Source of the DNA: Clostridium sp. CAG:169
Lineage (GTDB): Bacteria > Bacillota > Clostridia > Oscillospirales > Ruminococcaceae
Direction: 5' to 3'
Length of the DNA stretch: 31,403 nucleotides
Assembly (NCBI GenBank): GCA_000435195.1
Contig: FR880268.1
Location: forward strand, 1-31,403
The stretch's first letter is position 1; each line of letters starts with the position of its first letter. The notes below the pieces were generated by a model that saw only the letters and a list, made by a program, of their open reading frames with translations, was not told the origin of the DNA and searched no databases. Shown one piece after another: positions 16,195-23,415 of the stretch. A program made the translations under genes and the position numbers.

Positions 16195-18906
16195 ATGACG
16201 CAATACTTAGGATTGAGCCAAAAGGAAGCCCAGAAAAACCGGGTGGAGTACGGCGACAATCTGCTGGAGGGCGGTCAAAAGAAAAGCGCACTGAAAATCC
16301 TGCTGGCACAGTTTGGCGATTTGATGACCTTAATTCTGCTGTGCTCCACCATCCTCTCAATGGCGATGGGGGAAAAGGTGGAGGCGATGACCATTATTGC
16401 CATCGTAATCCTCAATGCGCTGATGGGATTTTTTCAGGAGTATCGCACCGAACGTTCCCTGCAAAAGCTGGGTGAGCTGGCAGCTCCAAGTGCAACGGTC
16501 ATTCGCGATGGGCACAGCCGAGTGATTCCCGCAAAAGAGGTGACCATCGGGGATTTGGTCGTCCTCAAGGCAGGTGACCGGGTACCGGCGGACTGTCGCA
16601 TTGTGGAGAACAGCGAATTGAGCATCGACGAATCGCTGCTGACCGGCGAATCGGTGCCGGTGGAAAAGGGATGCACCGACCACCGCACCAACGATTACAG
16701 CGAGCAGGTGTGCGCCTTTATGGGGACGATTGTGCTGCGCGGACACGGCAAGGCGGTGGTCTACCGAATCGGCGAAGAAACCCGCATGGGAGAAATCGCA
16801 GTGATGCTGGACTCCATCGAGCAGCAGCAAACCCCCTTGCAGAAAAAACTCGACCAGCTGGGCAAGGGCATTGCAATCGGATGCCTTGTCATCTGCGCAC
16901 TGGTTTCGGGTGTTGGAATCCTGCGCGGAGAGCCGGTGATGGAGATGCTCATTACCGGTATCTCTCTGGCAGTGGCAGCCATCCCAGAGGGGTTGCCTGC
17001 CATCGTCACCATTGCGCTGGCGCTTTCGGTCAACCGGATGGTCAAAAAGAATGCGGTGATTCGGCGGCTGCACGCGGTGGAAACACTCGGTTGTGCCAAT
17101 GTAATCTGCTCGGACAAAACAGGGACACTGACAGAAAACCGCATGACAGTCAAGCAGCTGGTGTGCGGGGACAGAAGGTTTGAGGTCAGCGGAAACGGGT
17201 TGGAAAACGGCAGACTGCAAATCGCAGGCAGGACAGTGCTGGCACAAAATGACTGCGACCTTCGGCGCGCATTGGAGATTGCGGCAGTGTGCAGCAATGC
17301 ACGCATCCAAAACGGCGGGCGCAGAATGGGCACAAGGAGTTTGCAGGTGGATGGAGAGCCTACCGAGGCTGCCCTTGCAGTCGCTGCCATGAAAGGCGGA
17401 GTCGAATTTAGCTCCTGCGGCTGCACCGTTCTGCGGGAGCTGCCGGTTGACTCCCAGCGCAAGATGATGTCGGTCATTGTGCGCACCAAGGGCGGAGAGC
17501 TGCTGATGTTCACCAAGGGTGCGCCGGACATCCTGATGCGCCGCTGTGCCTTTGTGCAGAAGAATATGGCAGTAGTTCCGATGACAGCCGGAAAAAGACA
17601 GGAGCTGATGCGGGAGAATGAGCAGATGGCACAAAATGCAATGCGGGTGCTGGCACTGTGCTGGAGGAAGGTAAGCTCGGTCCATGACACCGCCGAGCAG
17701 AACCTGGTCTTTTGTGGGTTGGCAGGGATGATCGACCCGCCGCGCAAGGAAGCCTTTCAGGCGGTAGCCAAGTGCAGACGGGCACAGATCAGACCGGTGA
17801 TGATTACCGGAGATAGCCGGCAGACTGCCTGCGCCATCGCTTCTCAGCTGAAGATTTTGCCGTCCGGCGACCAGCAGGGGCAGGTGATGATCGGAGAGGA
17901 AATTGAGCGGATGGATGAGGAGAGCTTTTTGCGTGCCTTGCCGAAGGTGAGCGTCTTTGCTCGTGTGACCCCTGCCCATAAGCTGCGCATTGTGAAGGGA
18001 CTCAAATCACAGGGAAACATCGTCGCGATGACCGGCGACGGGGTCAACGATGCACCTGCGGTCAAGGAGGCAGACATCGGTGTTTCGATGGGAAAAAACG
18101 GCACAGATGTCACCAAGGAAGCAAGCTCGGTCATTTTGATGGACGACAACTTTGCCACCCTGGTCAGTGCCATCGAGGAGGGCAGGGTGATTTACCAGAA
18201 CATCCGCAAATTCATCCGATATTTGCTCTCCTGTAACATCGGTGAGGTAGTGACCATGTTCCTTGCTATGCTGATGGGGATGCCGGTTCCGCTGCTTCCC
18301 ATCCAGATTTTGCTGATCAATCTGGTGACCGATGGATTGCCCGCCATTGCACTGGGATTGGACCCGCCGGACAGCGACGTTATGGACCGAAAACCGCGCA
18401 GAAGCACCGACTCCATCTTCTCCGGCGGGCTGCTGACGGTCATCCTCTTCCGCGGGATGCTGATCGGTCTGGCGACGGTGGCGGTTTTTTCGATGATGCT
18501 GACTGGCGGTGCAACGGTGCAGGCGGCAAGGACCGGCGCCTTGGCGACGCTGATATTGACCCAGCTGATTCATGTGTTCGAGTGTAAGTCGGAAAGCCGT
18601 ACCCTGTGGCAGATCCCATTCTTCAACAACTGGAAGTTGATTGGAGCAACGGGAATCTCGTTAGCAGTGATGTGCTTTGCCATCTGGCACCCGATGGGCA
18701 GAAGCATCTTTGAAACAACGGCTTTGGGGTTGGAGCAGCTGAAGCTAATTGGAATCGTCCTGCTCATCCCGCCGCTGTTGTGGGGAATTGTCTGTGCCGC
18801 CTTTTGGAAAAAATCAAATGTGATTCCTGTCAGAAACGAAGAGAACAGCAGGAAACGGGTAGTAACGGAAGAAAAACAGAGCAAATTTGATTTTTTGAGC
18901 GAATAG
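16195..18906 (+). CDS. SERCA/PMCA-like calcium-transporting P-type ATPase
   Basis: This membrane pump (903 residues) is probably a Ca2+ exporter. It has TGES (150-153), M4 AAIPEGLPA with E265, phosphorylation site DKTGTLTEN (D307) and TGDGVNDAP (613-621). All main SERCA calcium ligands of M4-M6 are present: E309 (E265), N768 and E771 (N681, E684 in CNIGE), and N796, T799 and D800 (N709, T712, D713 in NLVTDGLPA). A basic and acidic C-terminal tail ends in KFDFLSE. The start is ATG 16195, with AAAGGAAAGGA (16172-16182) upstream at a rather long distance; the frame stays open far upstream through the previous gene, but that part is not protein-like. A TATACT at 16144-16149 may be the -10, but no good -35 was found. 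No riboswitch was recognised upstream, in contrast to the first ATPase. Confidence 0.92.
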   Translation: MTQYLGLSQKEAQKNRVEYGDNLLEGGQKKSALKILLAQFGDLMTLILLCSTILSMAMGEKVEAMTIIAIVILNALMGFFQEYRTERSLQKLGELAAPSATVIRDGHSRVIPAKEVTIGDLVVLKAGDRVPADCRIVENSELSIDESLLTGESVPVEKGCTDHRTNDYSEQVCAFMGTIVLRGHGKAVVYRIGEETRMGEIAVMLDSIEQQQTPLQKKLDQLGKGIAIGCLVICALVSGVGILRGEPVMEMLITGISLAVAAIPEGLPAIVTIALALSVNRMVKKNAVIRRLHAVETLGCANVICSDKTGTLTENRMTVKQLVCGDRRFEVSGNGLENGRLQIAGRTVLAQNDCDLRRALEIAAVCSNARIQNGGRRMGTRSLQVDGEPTEAALAVAAMKGGVEFSSCGCTVLRELPVDSQRKMMSVIVRTKGGELLMFTKGAPDILMRRCAFVQKNMAVVPMTAGKRQELMRENEQMAQNAMRVLALCWRKVSSVHDTAEQNLVFCGLAGMIDPPRKEAFQAVAKCRRAQIRPVMITGDSRQTACAIASQLKILPSGDQQGQVMIGEEIERMDEESFLRALPKVSVFARVTPAHKLRIVKGLKSQGNIVAMTGDGVNDAPAVKEADIGVSMGKNGTDVTKEASSVILMDDNFATLVSAIEEGRVIYQNIRKFIRYLLSCNIGEVVTMFLAMLMGMPVPLLPIQILLINLVTDGLPAIALGLDPPDSDVMDRKPRRSTDSIFSGGLLTVILFRGMLIGLATVAVFSMMLTGGATVQAARTGALATLILTQLIHVFECKSESRTLWQIPFFNNWKLIGATGISLAVMCFAIWHPMGRSIFETTALGLEQLKLIGIVLLIPPLLWGIVCAAFWKKSNVIPVRNEENSRKRVVTEEKQSKFDFLSE

Positions 18907-18915
18907 TGCTATAAT
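18887..18915 (+). promoter_or_regulatory. Promoter of the membrane protein-LUD-ferritin operon
   Basis: TTGATT (18887-18892), a 17-base spacer and TATAAT (18910-18915). The -35 lies inside the last codons of the upstream ATPase gene, so the operon has its own start site near 18922. No terminator was seen between the ATPase and this operon, so some read-through is possible. Confidence 0.78.
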
Positions 18916-18992
18916 AAAAGCCACAACAAACCTGGTGGGGAAATAAAAGTTGTTTCTTTGCCGGGAAATTTGATACAGGTGGCGATTGCATT

Positions 18993-19427
18993 TTGTATAC
19001 TACAATTCTCTTTTATATGATGCTGGCAGGAGCGGTGACCCGCTTGGTGTCCGCAGGGATGCTGGCAATGATGGGCAGAATCAATCTGCCGGCAGGACTG
19101 GTGGTTTTGTCGGTGGCAGTTGCGCTGCTGGGACTGGGTCTGGTCGCAAAACGTTGTCTGGGAAATCTCAGGCTGCGGGAAATCGTAAGCTATCATTTGA
19201 CCGCGGATGTGGTTTCTCTGGTGTCCATTGTGGTACTGCATTTTTATATGGTGGACATTTCGATGATTGAAACGCTGATTACCGGCTCGGTGCTTTCGGT
19301 GCTGGCAAGTGTGAGCGTGCTGTTTCTGGCATTTCGCAAAAAGCGTTATATCACCGTGCGCCGGCAACAGGAGGATAAACGACAGATGTTAGCGGCAAAA
19401 AGCGGCAGCGCAGCGGTGAAGGAATAA
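18993..19427 (+). CDS. Small four-helix membrane protein, function unknown
   Basis: The 144-residue protein has four likely membrane helices (about 3-25, 32-54, 70-89, 94-115) and a basic cytoplasmic tail (RKKRYITVRRQQEDKRQ). No family was recognised. The start is uncertain: TTG 18993 has AGGTGG about 10 bases upstream, while in-frame ATGs at 19017 and 19020 lack a ribosome site and would cut into the first helix, so TTG is preferred. It is the first gene of the operon with the LUD protein and ferritin. The arrangement could suggest a role in redox or metal handling, but nothing in the protein itself shows that. Confidence 0.65.
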   Translation: MYTTILFYMMLAGAVTRLVSAGMLAMMGRINLPAGLVVLSVAVALLGLGLVAKRCLGNLRLREIVSYHLTADVVSLVSIVVLHFYMVDISMIETLITGSVLSVLASVSVLFLAFRKKRYITVRRQQEDKRQMLAAKSGSAAVKE

Positions 19428-19449
19428 ACGGAATAAGGAGGAAAAAGGG

Positions 19450-20091
19450 ATGGACGAGAGCAAAAAGATGATTTTAGAAAAACGAATCGAAAAGACGATG
19501 AAGGCGCTGGAAAAGAATAAAATGAAGCCTTTTTATGCAGAAAACCGCCAGCAGGCACTGGAGCTGGTCAAGGAGCTTTTGCAGCCGGGACAGACGGTGG
19601 CGTGCGGCGGCTCGGTGACATTGGACGAGTGTGGCATTTTGCAGCTGCTGCGCAGTGGGGACTATCATTTTCTGGACCGCTCTGCGCCCGGACTGACTCC
19701 TGAGCAGTCCAAGGGGATGCTCAAACAGGCATTTCTGGCGGACGTTTACCTGTTGAGTGCCAATGCCATCACCGAAAACGGGGAGCTGTACAATGTGGAC
19801 GGAAATTCCAACCGGGTGGCAGCGCTGGCTTTTGGACCCGACAGCGTGATAGTGGTAGCGGGTTACAATAAAATCGTGGCAGACCTTCCGGCAGCAGTGG
19901 AGCGGGTGAAGAAGATTGCGGCTCCAGCAAATGCAACCCGCCTGCACTGCAAAACTCCCTGTGCGGCAGTAGGAGAGTGCATGGACTGCCACAGCGATGG
20001 GCGCATCTGCTGCAACTATCTGGTAAGTGCCCAGCAGCGCCATCAGGACCGTATCAAGGTGATTCTGGTGGGCGAAGAGCTGGGATATTAA
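19450..20091 (+). CDS. LUD-domain (lactate-utilisation-like) protein
   Basis: The 213-residue protein belongs to the LUD / DUF162 family, related to LutB and LutC. Family signs are an N-terminal helix (KTMKALEKNKMKPFYAEN), TVACGGSVTLDECGI near 49-63, FLADVYLLSANAITENGELYNVDG near 95-118 and the C-terminal VIVVAGYNKIV. The tail holds six cysteines in about 22 residues (C167, C171, C177, C180, C187, C188), which could bind an Fe-S cluster or another metal. No LutA or LutB partner is adjacent, so lactate oxidation is not shown. The start is ATG 19450 with AAGGAGG 8-14 bases upstream. It lies 22 bases after the membrane protein and 36 bases before ferritin, in one operon. Confidence 0.85.
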   Translation: MDESKKMILEKRIEKTMKALEKNKMKPFYAENRQQALELVKELLQPGQTVACGGSVTLDECGILQLLRSGDYHFLDRSAPGLTPEQSKGMLKQAFLADVYLLSANAITENGELYNVDGNSNRVAALAFGPDSVIVVAGYNKIVADLPAAVERVKKIAAPANATRLHCKTPCAAVGECMDCHSDGRICCNYLVSAQQRHQDRIKVILVGEELGY

Positions 20092-20127
20092 GAGAAGCCA
20101 CAACCAAAATGAGGAGGAAAGAACAAA

Positions 20128-20640
20128 ATGCTGGACAAAAAGGTAGAACAGCTGCTCAACGAGCAGATCAACAAGGAGTTTTATTCGGCATATCTTTACT
20201 TGGATTTTGCTAACTTCTATCAGTCGAAGGGTCTGGACGGCTTTGCCAACTGGTATCAGATTCAAGCACAGGAGGAACGGGATCATGCGATGCTGTTTTA
20301 TCAGTATCTGCACAACAATAACTGTGCCGTTGTGCTGGAAACAATTGAAAAGCCGGACCAGGTGTTCCAAACACTGGCAGAGCCGCTCAAGGCAGGGTTA
20401 AAGCATGAGGAGTATGTTACCAGTCTTATCCACAACCTCTATGCAGCAGCTCATGATGTCAAGGATTTCCGCACGACCCAGTTTTTGGACTGGTTCATCA
20501 AGGAACAGGGTGAAGAAGAAACCAATGCGAACAATCTGGTCACCCGCTTTGACCTGTTCGGCAACGACCCAAAGAGCCTGTATATGCTGGACAATGAGCT
20601 GAAAGCGCGGGTATATAGTGCGCCGTCGCTGGTTCTGTAA
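20128..20640 (+). CDS. ftnA: Ferritin (non-haem, FtnA type)
   Basis: This 170-residue four-helix subunit of the iron-storage shell oxidises Fe2+ and stores it as a mineral. All ferroxidase-centre residues known from bacterial FtnA are in place: E17, E50 and H53 (in EERDH), E94, Q127 and E130 (in KEQGEEE). Length and the motif EFYSAYLYLDFANF are typical. No haem-ligand methionine typical of bacterioferritin was recognised. The ATG follows GAGGAAAG (20111-20118). It is the last gene of the operon and is followed by a strong terminator. Confidence 0.96.
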   Translation: MLDKKVEQLLNEQINKEFYSAYLYLDFANFYQSKGLDGFANWYQIQAQEERDHAMLFYQYLHNNNCAVVLETIEKPDQVFQTLAEPLKAGLKHEEYVTSLIHNLYAAAHDVKDFRTTQFLDWFIKEQGEEETNANNLVTRFDLFGNDPKSLYMLDNELKARVYSAPSLVL

Positions 20641-20679
20641 ATATCAGGATAGATTTGATAGGAAAATATAGTTTGATTC

Positions 20680-20724
20680 AAAACGGCTTACCGTCTGGAT
20701 TTTCAGACGGTAAGCCGTTTTTTT
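20680..20724 (+). terminator. Terminator after ferritin
   Basis: A perfect 18-bp stem (20680-20697 with 20704-20721) with a GATTTT loop and a following T run. Its AAAA start makes it potentially bidirectional. Confidence 0.95.
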
Positions 20725-20843
20725 GTTTACAGAACACACAGGAGGATACACAGAAAAAATGAAGGGAAAAAGTTTTTTAGTAGAAAACAACTGTTTATGT
20801 AAGGTGGATTTTATGAATATTTTGTTAATATAGGAGAAATTCA

Positions 20844-20861
20844 GCGCTTTAATGTAGCAAA
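20844..20861. promoter_or_regulatory. Upstream copy of the SBP1 operator-like sequence
   Basis: GCGCTTTAATGTAGCAAA matches the minus-strand reading of the palindrome at 20911-20931 at 15 of 18 bases. The two sites are centred about 67 bases apart, which suits a regulator bound to two sites. The core AGCGCTTT also recalls catabolite-response elements, but the match to that consensus is poor. In the remainder of 20725-20895 no gene is supported. Confidence 0.35.
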
Positions 20862-20895
20862 TTCTATACAAAGTGAGGAAAAGCAAAAGAGGGGG

Positions 20896-20924
20896 TTGAC
20901 ATTGCTTTATCGCTTTGATATACT
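20896..20924 (+). promoter_or_regulatory. Promoter of SBP1
   Basis: TTGACA (20896-20901), a 17-base spacer and TATACT (20919-20924). The start is expected near 20931, leaving a leader of about 125 nt. Confidence 0.9.
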
Positions 20925-20930
20925 AAAGCG
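20911..20930. promoter_or_regulatory. Palindromic operator over the SBP1 -10 box
   Basis: CGCTTT and AAAGCG form a perfect inverted repeat around 8 central bases that contain most of the -10 element, the classical place for a repressor site. A similar site lies upstream at 20844-20861. Confidence 0.45.
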
Positions 20931-20932
20931 CA

Positions 20933-20977
20933 AATAAAACAGACAAGCTTCTGTACAGAGAAAAATTGTGTTTTATT
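20933..20977 (+). promoter_or_regulatory. 5' hairpin of the SBP1 leader
   Basis: AATAAAACA (20933-20941) pairs perfectly with TGTTTTATT (20969-20977) almost at the predicted 5' end; inside, ACAG can pair with CTGT. It is followed by an AT-rich stretch and then AAGGAGG before the start codon. A role in mRNA stability is possible; no known riboswitch was recognised. Confidence 0.35.
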
Positions 20978-21056
20978 AAAAAAATAGGGGATTTAACCTG
21001 AAATTTATAAGATTTTGCTTTTTAATTAAAATTTAGCAAATCAGAAGGAGGAAATT

Positions 21057-23036
21057 ATGAAACGCACAACAGCAAGAGTAACTGCGGCAGCAGTGGCAGC
21101 AATGATGGCGATGGCCTCGCTGAGCGGCTGCGGCGTGATGAGCAGTGCATCTAAAGAAGCGGCAACCCAATCCACAACCGGCACCCAGCAGGACAGCAAG
21201 GAGATTCACGATCTGGTCCTGGCACATCTGGCATCGACCGAAATTTCCACCTTCAACCTGCTAAATTCGCAAACACAGGCGGATGTTCAGTATCTGACCA
21301 ATATGTTGGATGGTCTGGTCGAAGCAGACAGCTACGGAAACATTGTCCCGGGCATTGCGACCGACTGGGTCACTGAGGACGGCGGCAAAACCTGGATCTT
21401 CCATCTGCGGGACAATGTCACCTGGGTGGATGTCAACGGAAATGAAAAGGCGAAACTGACAGCGGACGACTTTATGACCGGCATGGAGTGGGTGCTCAAC
21501 TTCTATAAAAACGATTCGGCAAACGTGTCTATGCCCAGTGAGATGATTCAGGGAGCCAAAGAATATTACGAGTACACCAAGACCCTTACGGAGGAGCAGG
21601 CATATCAGCTGACAGCAGGGGACGGCTCCAAATTCCGTGAGATGGTTGGAATCGAAACGCCGGACGACTACACACTGGTCTACCATTGTACCGCAGCAAA
21701 ACCATACTTTGATACTGTGATGGCATATATCTGTATGTATCCGATGGCACAGGGCATGGTGGACGAACTGGGAGTCGAAGGCGTACAGGGGATGAACAAC
21801 GAAAATATGTGGTACAACGGCTGTTACTTGATGACCTCCTATGTACAGGGAAATGAAAAGCTGTTTGTGCCGAATCCTGCTTACTGGGACAGCGATTGCA
21901 AGCGGTTTGACTCCATCACGGTCAAGATGGTGGAATCCAACGATGTTGCCTATCAGCTTTATCAGTCCGGTGAGACAGATTATGTTGAGTTGAGCGAAAG
22001 CAACATCAAGACCATCAGCAGCGATGAAAACAATCCGTACCACGACAAGATGGTGGAGTGGAAGAAGACCTTCTCCTCGATTCAAATGAAATTTAACTAT
22101 GACAAGAGAAACGAGGATGGAAGCGATGACAACAACTGGAACCGGGCAGTTGCCAATGAGAACTTTAGAAAAGCATGGTACTATGGACTGGATTTCACCG
22201 ATTACTTCAGCCGTTACAATGCCATCAACCCGATGAGCTGTGAGAATAACACCTATACCATGAATGGGCTGTGCTACACCAGCGACGGCACCGATTATAC
22301 CGAACTGGTGAAAAAGGAGCTGGGACTTGCCGAAGAAAACGGAGAGACCCCTGCACGTCTGGACCGCACCAAAGCAGAAGAATACAAACAGAAAGCAATC
22401 GAGGAGCTGACCGCGCAGGGTGTTACCTTCCCGGTAGAGGTAGATTATTACATCTCCGGCTCCAATCAGACGGCTCTGGATACTGCTACGGTGCTCAAGC
22501 AGGTGTTTGCAGACAGTTTGGGAGAGGATTTTGTCACACTGAATATCGGCACCTATGTTTCCAGTGTACGCAAAGAGGTTTATGAACCACAGCTTCAGTC
22601 GATTGCCATCACCGGATGGATCCCCGATTACGGCGACCCACAGAACTATATGTCCCAGGAAACCTACGGCAACGACAACGCTTATTACACCGTTCTGGTT
22701 TCTAACGCCAATGATTTGGAGGACAACGAGCAGAACAAGGCTGTTTTGGGTCTGTATAAGGAATTTACCGCTTTGGTAGAAGCAGCCGATGCTATCAGTG
22801 AAAAGGATGCACGCTATGCTGCCTATGCAAAGGCAGAAGCCTTCTTGCTGGACCATGCGATGAATATTCCGGTTTACCATGACATCGGTTGGGTGTTGAC
22901 CAAAATCAATCCATACAGCAAGATGAACGCAGTCTATGGAATCCAGAACTGGAAAATCAAAAACTGGGAAACCAACTCGGACGGTTACAGCACAGAGCTG
23001 CTGGCAGAGGATATTGCTGCACACAAGAGCAAATAA
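21057..23036 (+). CDS. OppA-like solute-binding lipoprotein, copy 1
   Basis: The 659-residue extracellular binding protein belongs to the SBP_bac_5 (peptide/nickel/opine) family and would deliver a ligand, probably a peptide, to an ABC transporter. A lipoprotein signal ends in LSGC with lipid-attachment C25, followed by a polar linker and a mature domain starting near residue 50. Family signs are TWIFHLRDNVTW near 112-123, NGCYLMTSY near 254-262 and WIPDYGDPQNY (521-531); the usual form of the last is GWGADY-DP, so copy 1 differs here from copies 2-4. It is about 120 residues longer than classical OppA. Start ATG 21057 follows AAGGAGG. It is monocistronic; no permease or ATPase gene is adjacent. 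Confidence 0.93.
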   Translation: MKRTTARVTAAAVAAMMAMASLSGCGVMSSASKEAATQSTTGTQQDSKEIHDLVLAHLASTEISTFNLLNSQTQADVQYLTNMLDGLVEADSYGNIVPGIATDWVTEDGGKTWIFHLRDNVTWVDVNGNEKAKLTADDFMTGMEWVLNFYKNDSANVSMPSEMIQGAKEYYEYTKTLTEEQAYQLTAGDGSKFREMVGIETPDDYTLVYHCTAAKPYFDTVMAYICMYPMAQGMVDELGVEGVQGMNNENMWYNGCYLMTSYVQGNEKLFVPNPAYWDSDCKRFDSITVKMVESNDVAYQLYQSGETDYVELSESNIKTISSDENNPYHDKMVEWKKTFSSIQMKFNYDKRNEDGSDDNNWNRAVANENFRKAWYYGLDFTDYFSRYNAINPMSCENNTYTMNGLCYTSDGTDYTELVKKELGLAEENGETPARLDRTKAEEYKQKAIEELTAQGVTFPVEVDYYISGSNQTALDTATVLKQVFADSLGEDFVTLNIGTYVSSVRKEVYEPQLQSIAITGWIPDYGDPQNYMSQETYGNDNAYYTVLVSNANDLEDNEQNKAVLGLYKEFTALVEAADAISEKDARYAAYAKAEAFLLDHAMNIPVYHDIGWVLTKINPYSKMNAVYGIQNWKIKNWETNSDGYSTELLAEDIAAHKSK

Positions 23037-23044
23037 GCAGAAGG

Positions 23045-23078
23045 AGGGGGCTGAAGAGATTCTTCAGCCCTCATTTTT
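23045..23078 (+). terminator. Terminator of SBP1
   Basis: GGGCTGAAGA (23048-23057) pairs perfectly with TCTTCAGCCC (23061-23070) across a 3-base loop and is followed by a T run. Confidence 0.88.
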
Positions 23079-23294
23079 TGGTTGGATATAGTTAAAGGTA
23101 TAAGTAAAGTAAACACTGAATAATATTAGAATATAGATAGAATTTATTCGGAAAACTTATATGAATATATAAATTGATATTTATATAGACGAAAATAAGC
23201 GGGATTATTATATCGAATCAAGCAGATATTTGTAGAATAATCACAGTTTTTTTAAAAAATAAATAATATATAAGCGCAATTTTAATAATTTATC

Positions 23295-23323
23295 TTGACA
23301 CCATCCCTTTAACTTGCTAAAAT
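23295..23323 (+). promoter_or_regulatory. Promoter of SBP2
   Basis: TTGACA (23295-23300), a 17-base spacer and TAAAAT (23318-23323). The 220 bases between the SBP1 terminator and this promoter are AT-rich with no gene; AAGCGCAA at 23272-23279 repeats a sequence found at the SBP1 operator. Confidence 0.85.
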
Positions 23324-23334
23324 AAATAAGTAAA

Positions 23335-23390
23335 GCAGTTGATATAAAAATTGACTGCGTCGTGCATCCCTTGGGGGCAGTTCTGCTGCC
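23335..23390 (+). promoter_or_regulatory. Leader hairpins of SBP2
   Basis: Two small stems lie in the SBP2 leader: GCAGT/ACTGC (23335-23339 with 23354-23358) and GGCAG/CTGCC (23376-23380 with 23386-23390). They precede the AAGGAGG at 23403-23409. No known regulatory RNA was recognised. Confidence 0.3.
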
Positions 23391-23415
23391 GTCATCGAAC
23401 ATAAGGAGGAACATT

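Noticed and set aside
20759..20833. A 24-codon frame behind the ferritin terminator with an upstream AGGAGG
   Set aside because: The ribosome site is 13 bases from the ATG, there is no promoter between the terminator and the frame, and the peptide has no recognisable feature.
20840..20855. Catabolite-response (cre) site in front of copy 1
   Set aside because: AGCGCTTT matches the core, but the flanks do not fit the cre consensus; it is better explained as the second half of the local operator pair.
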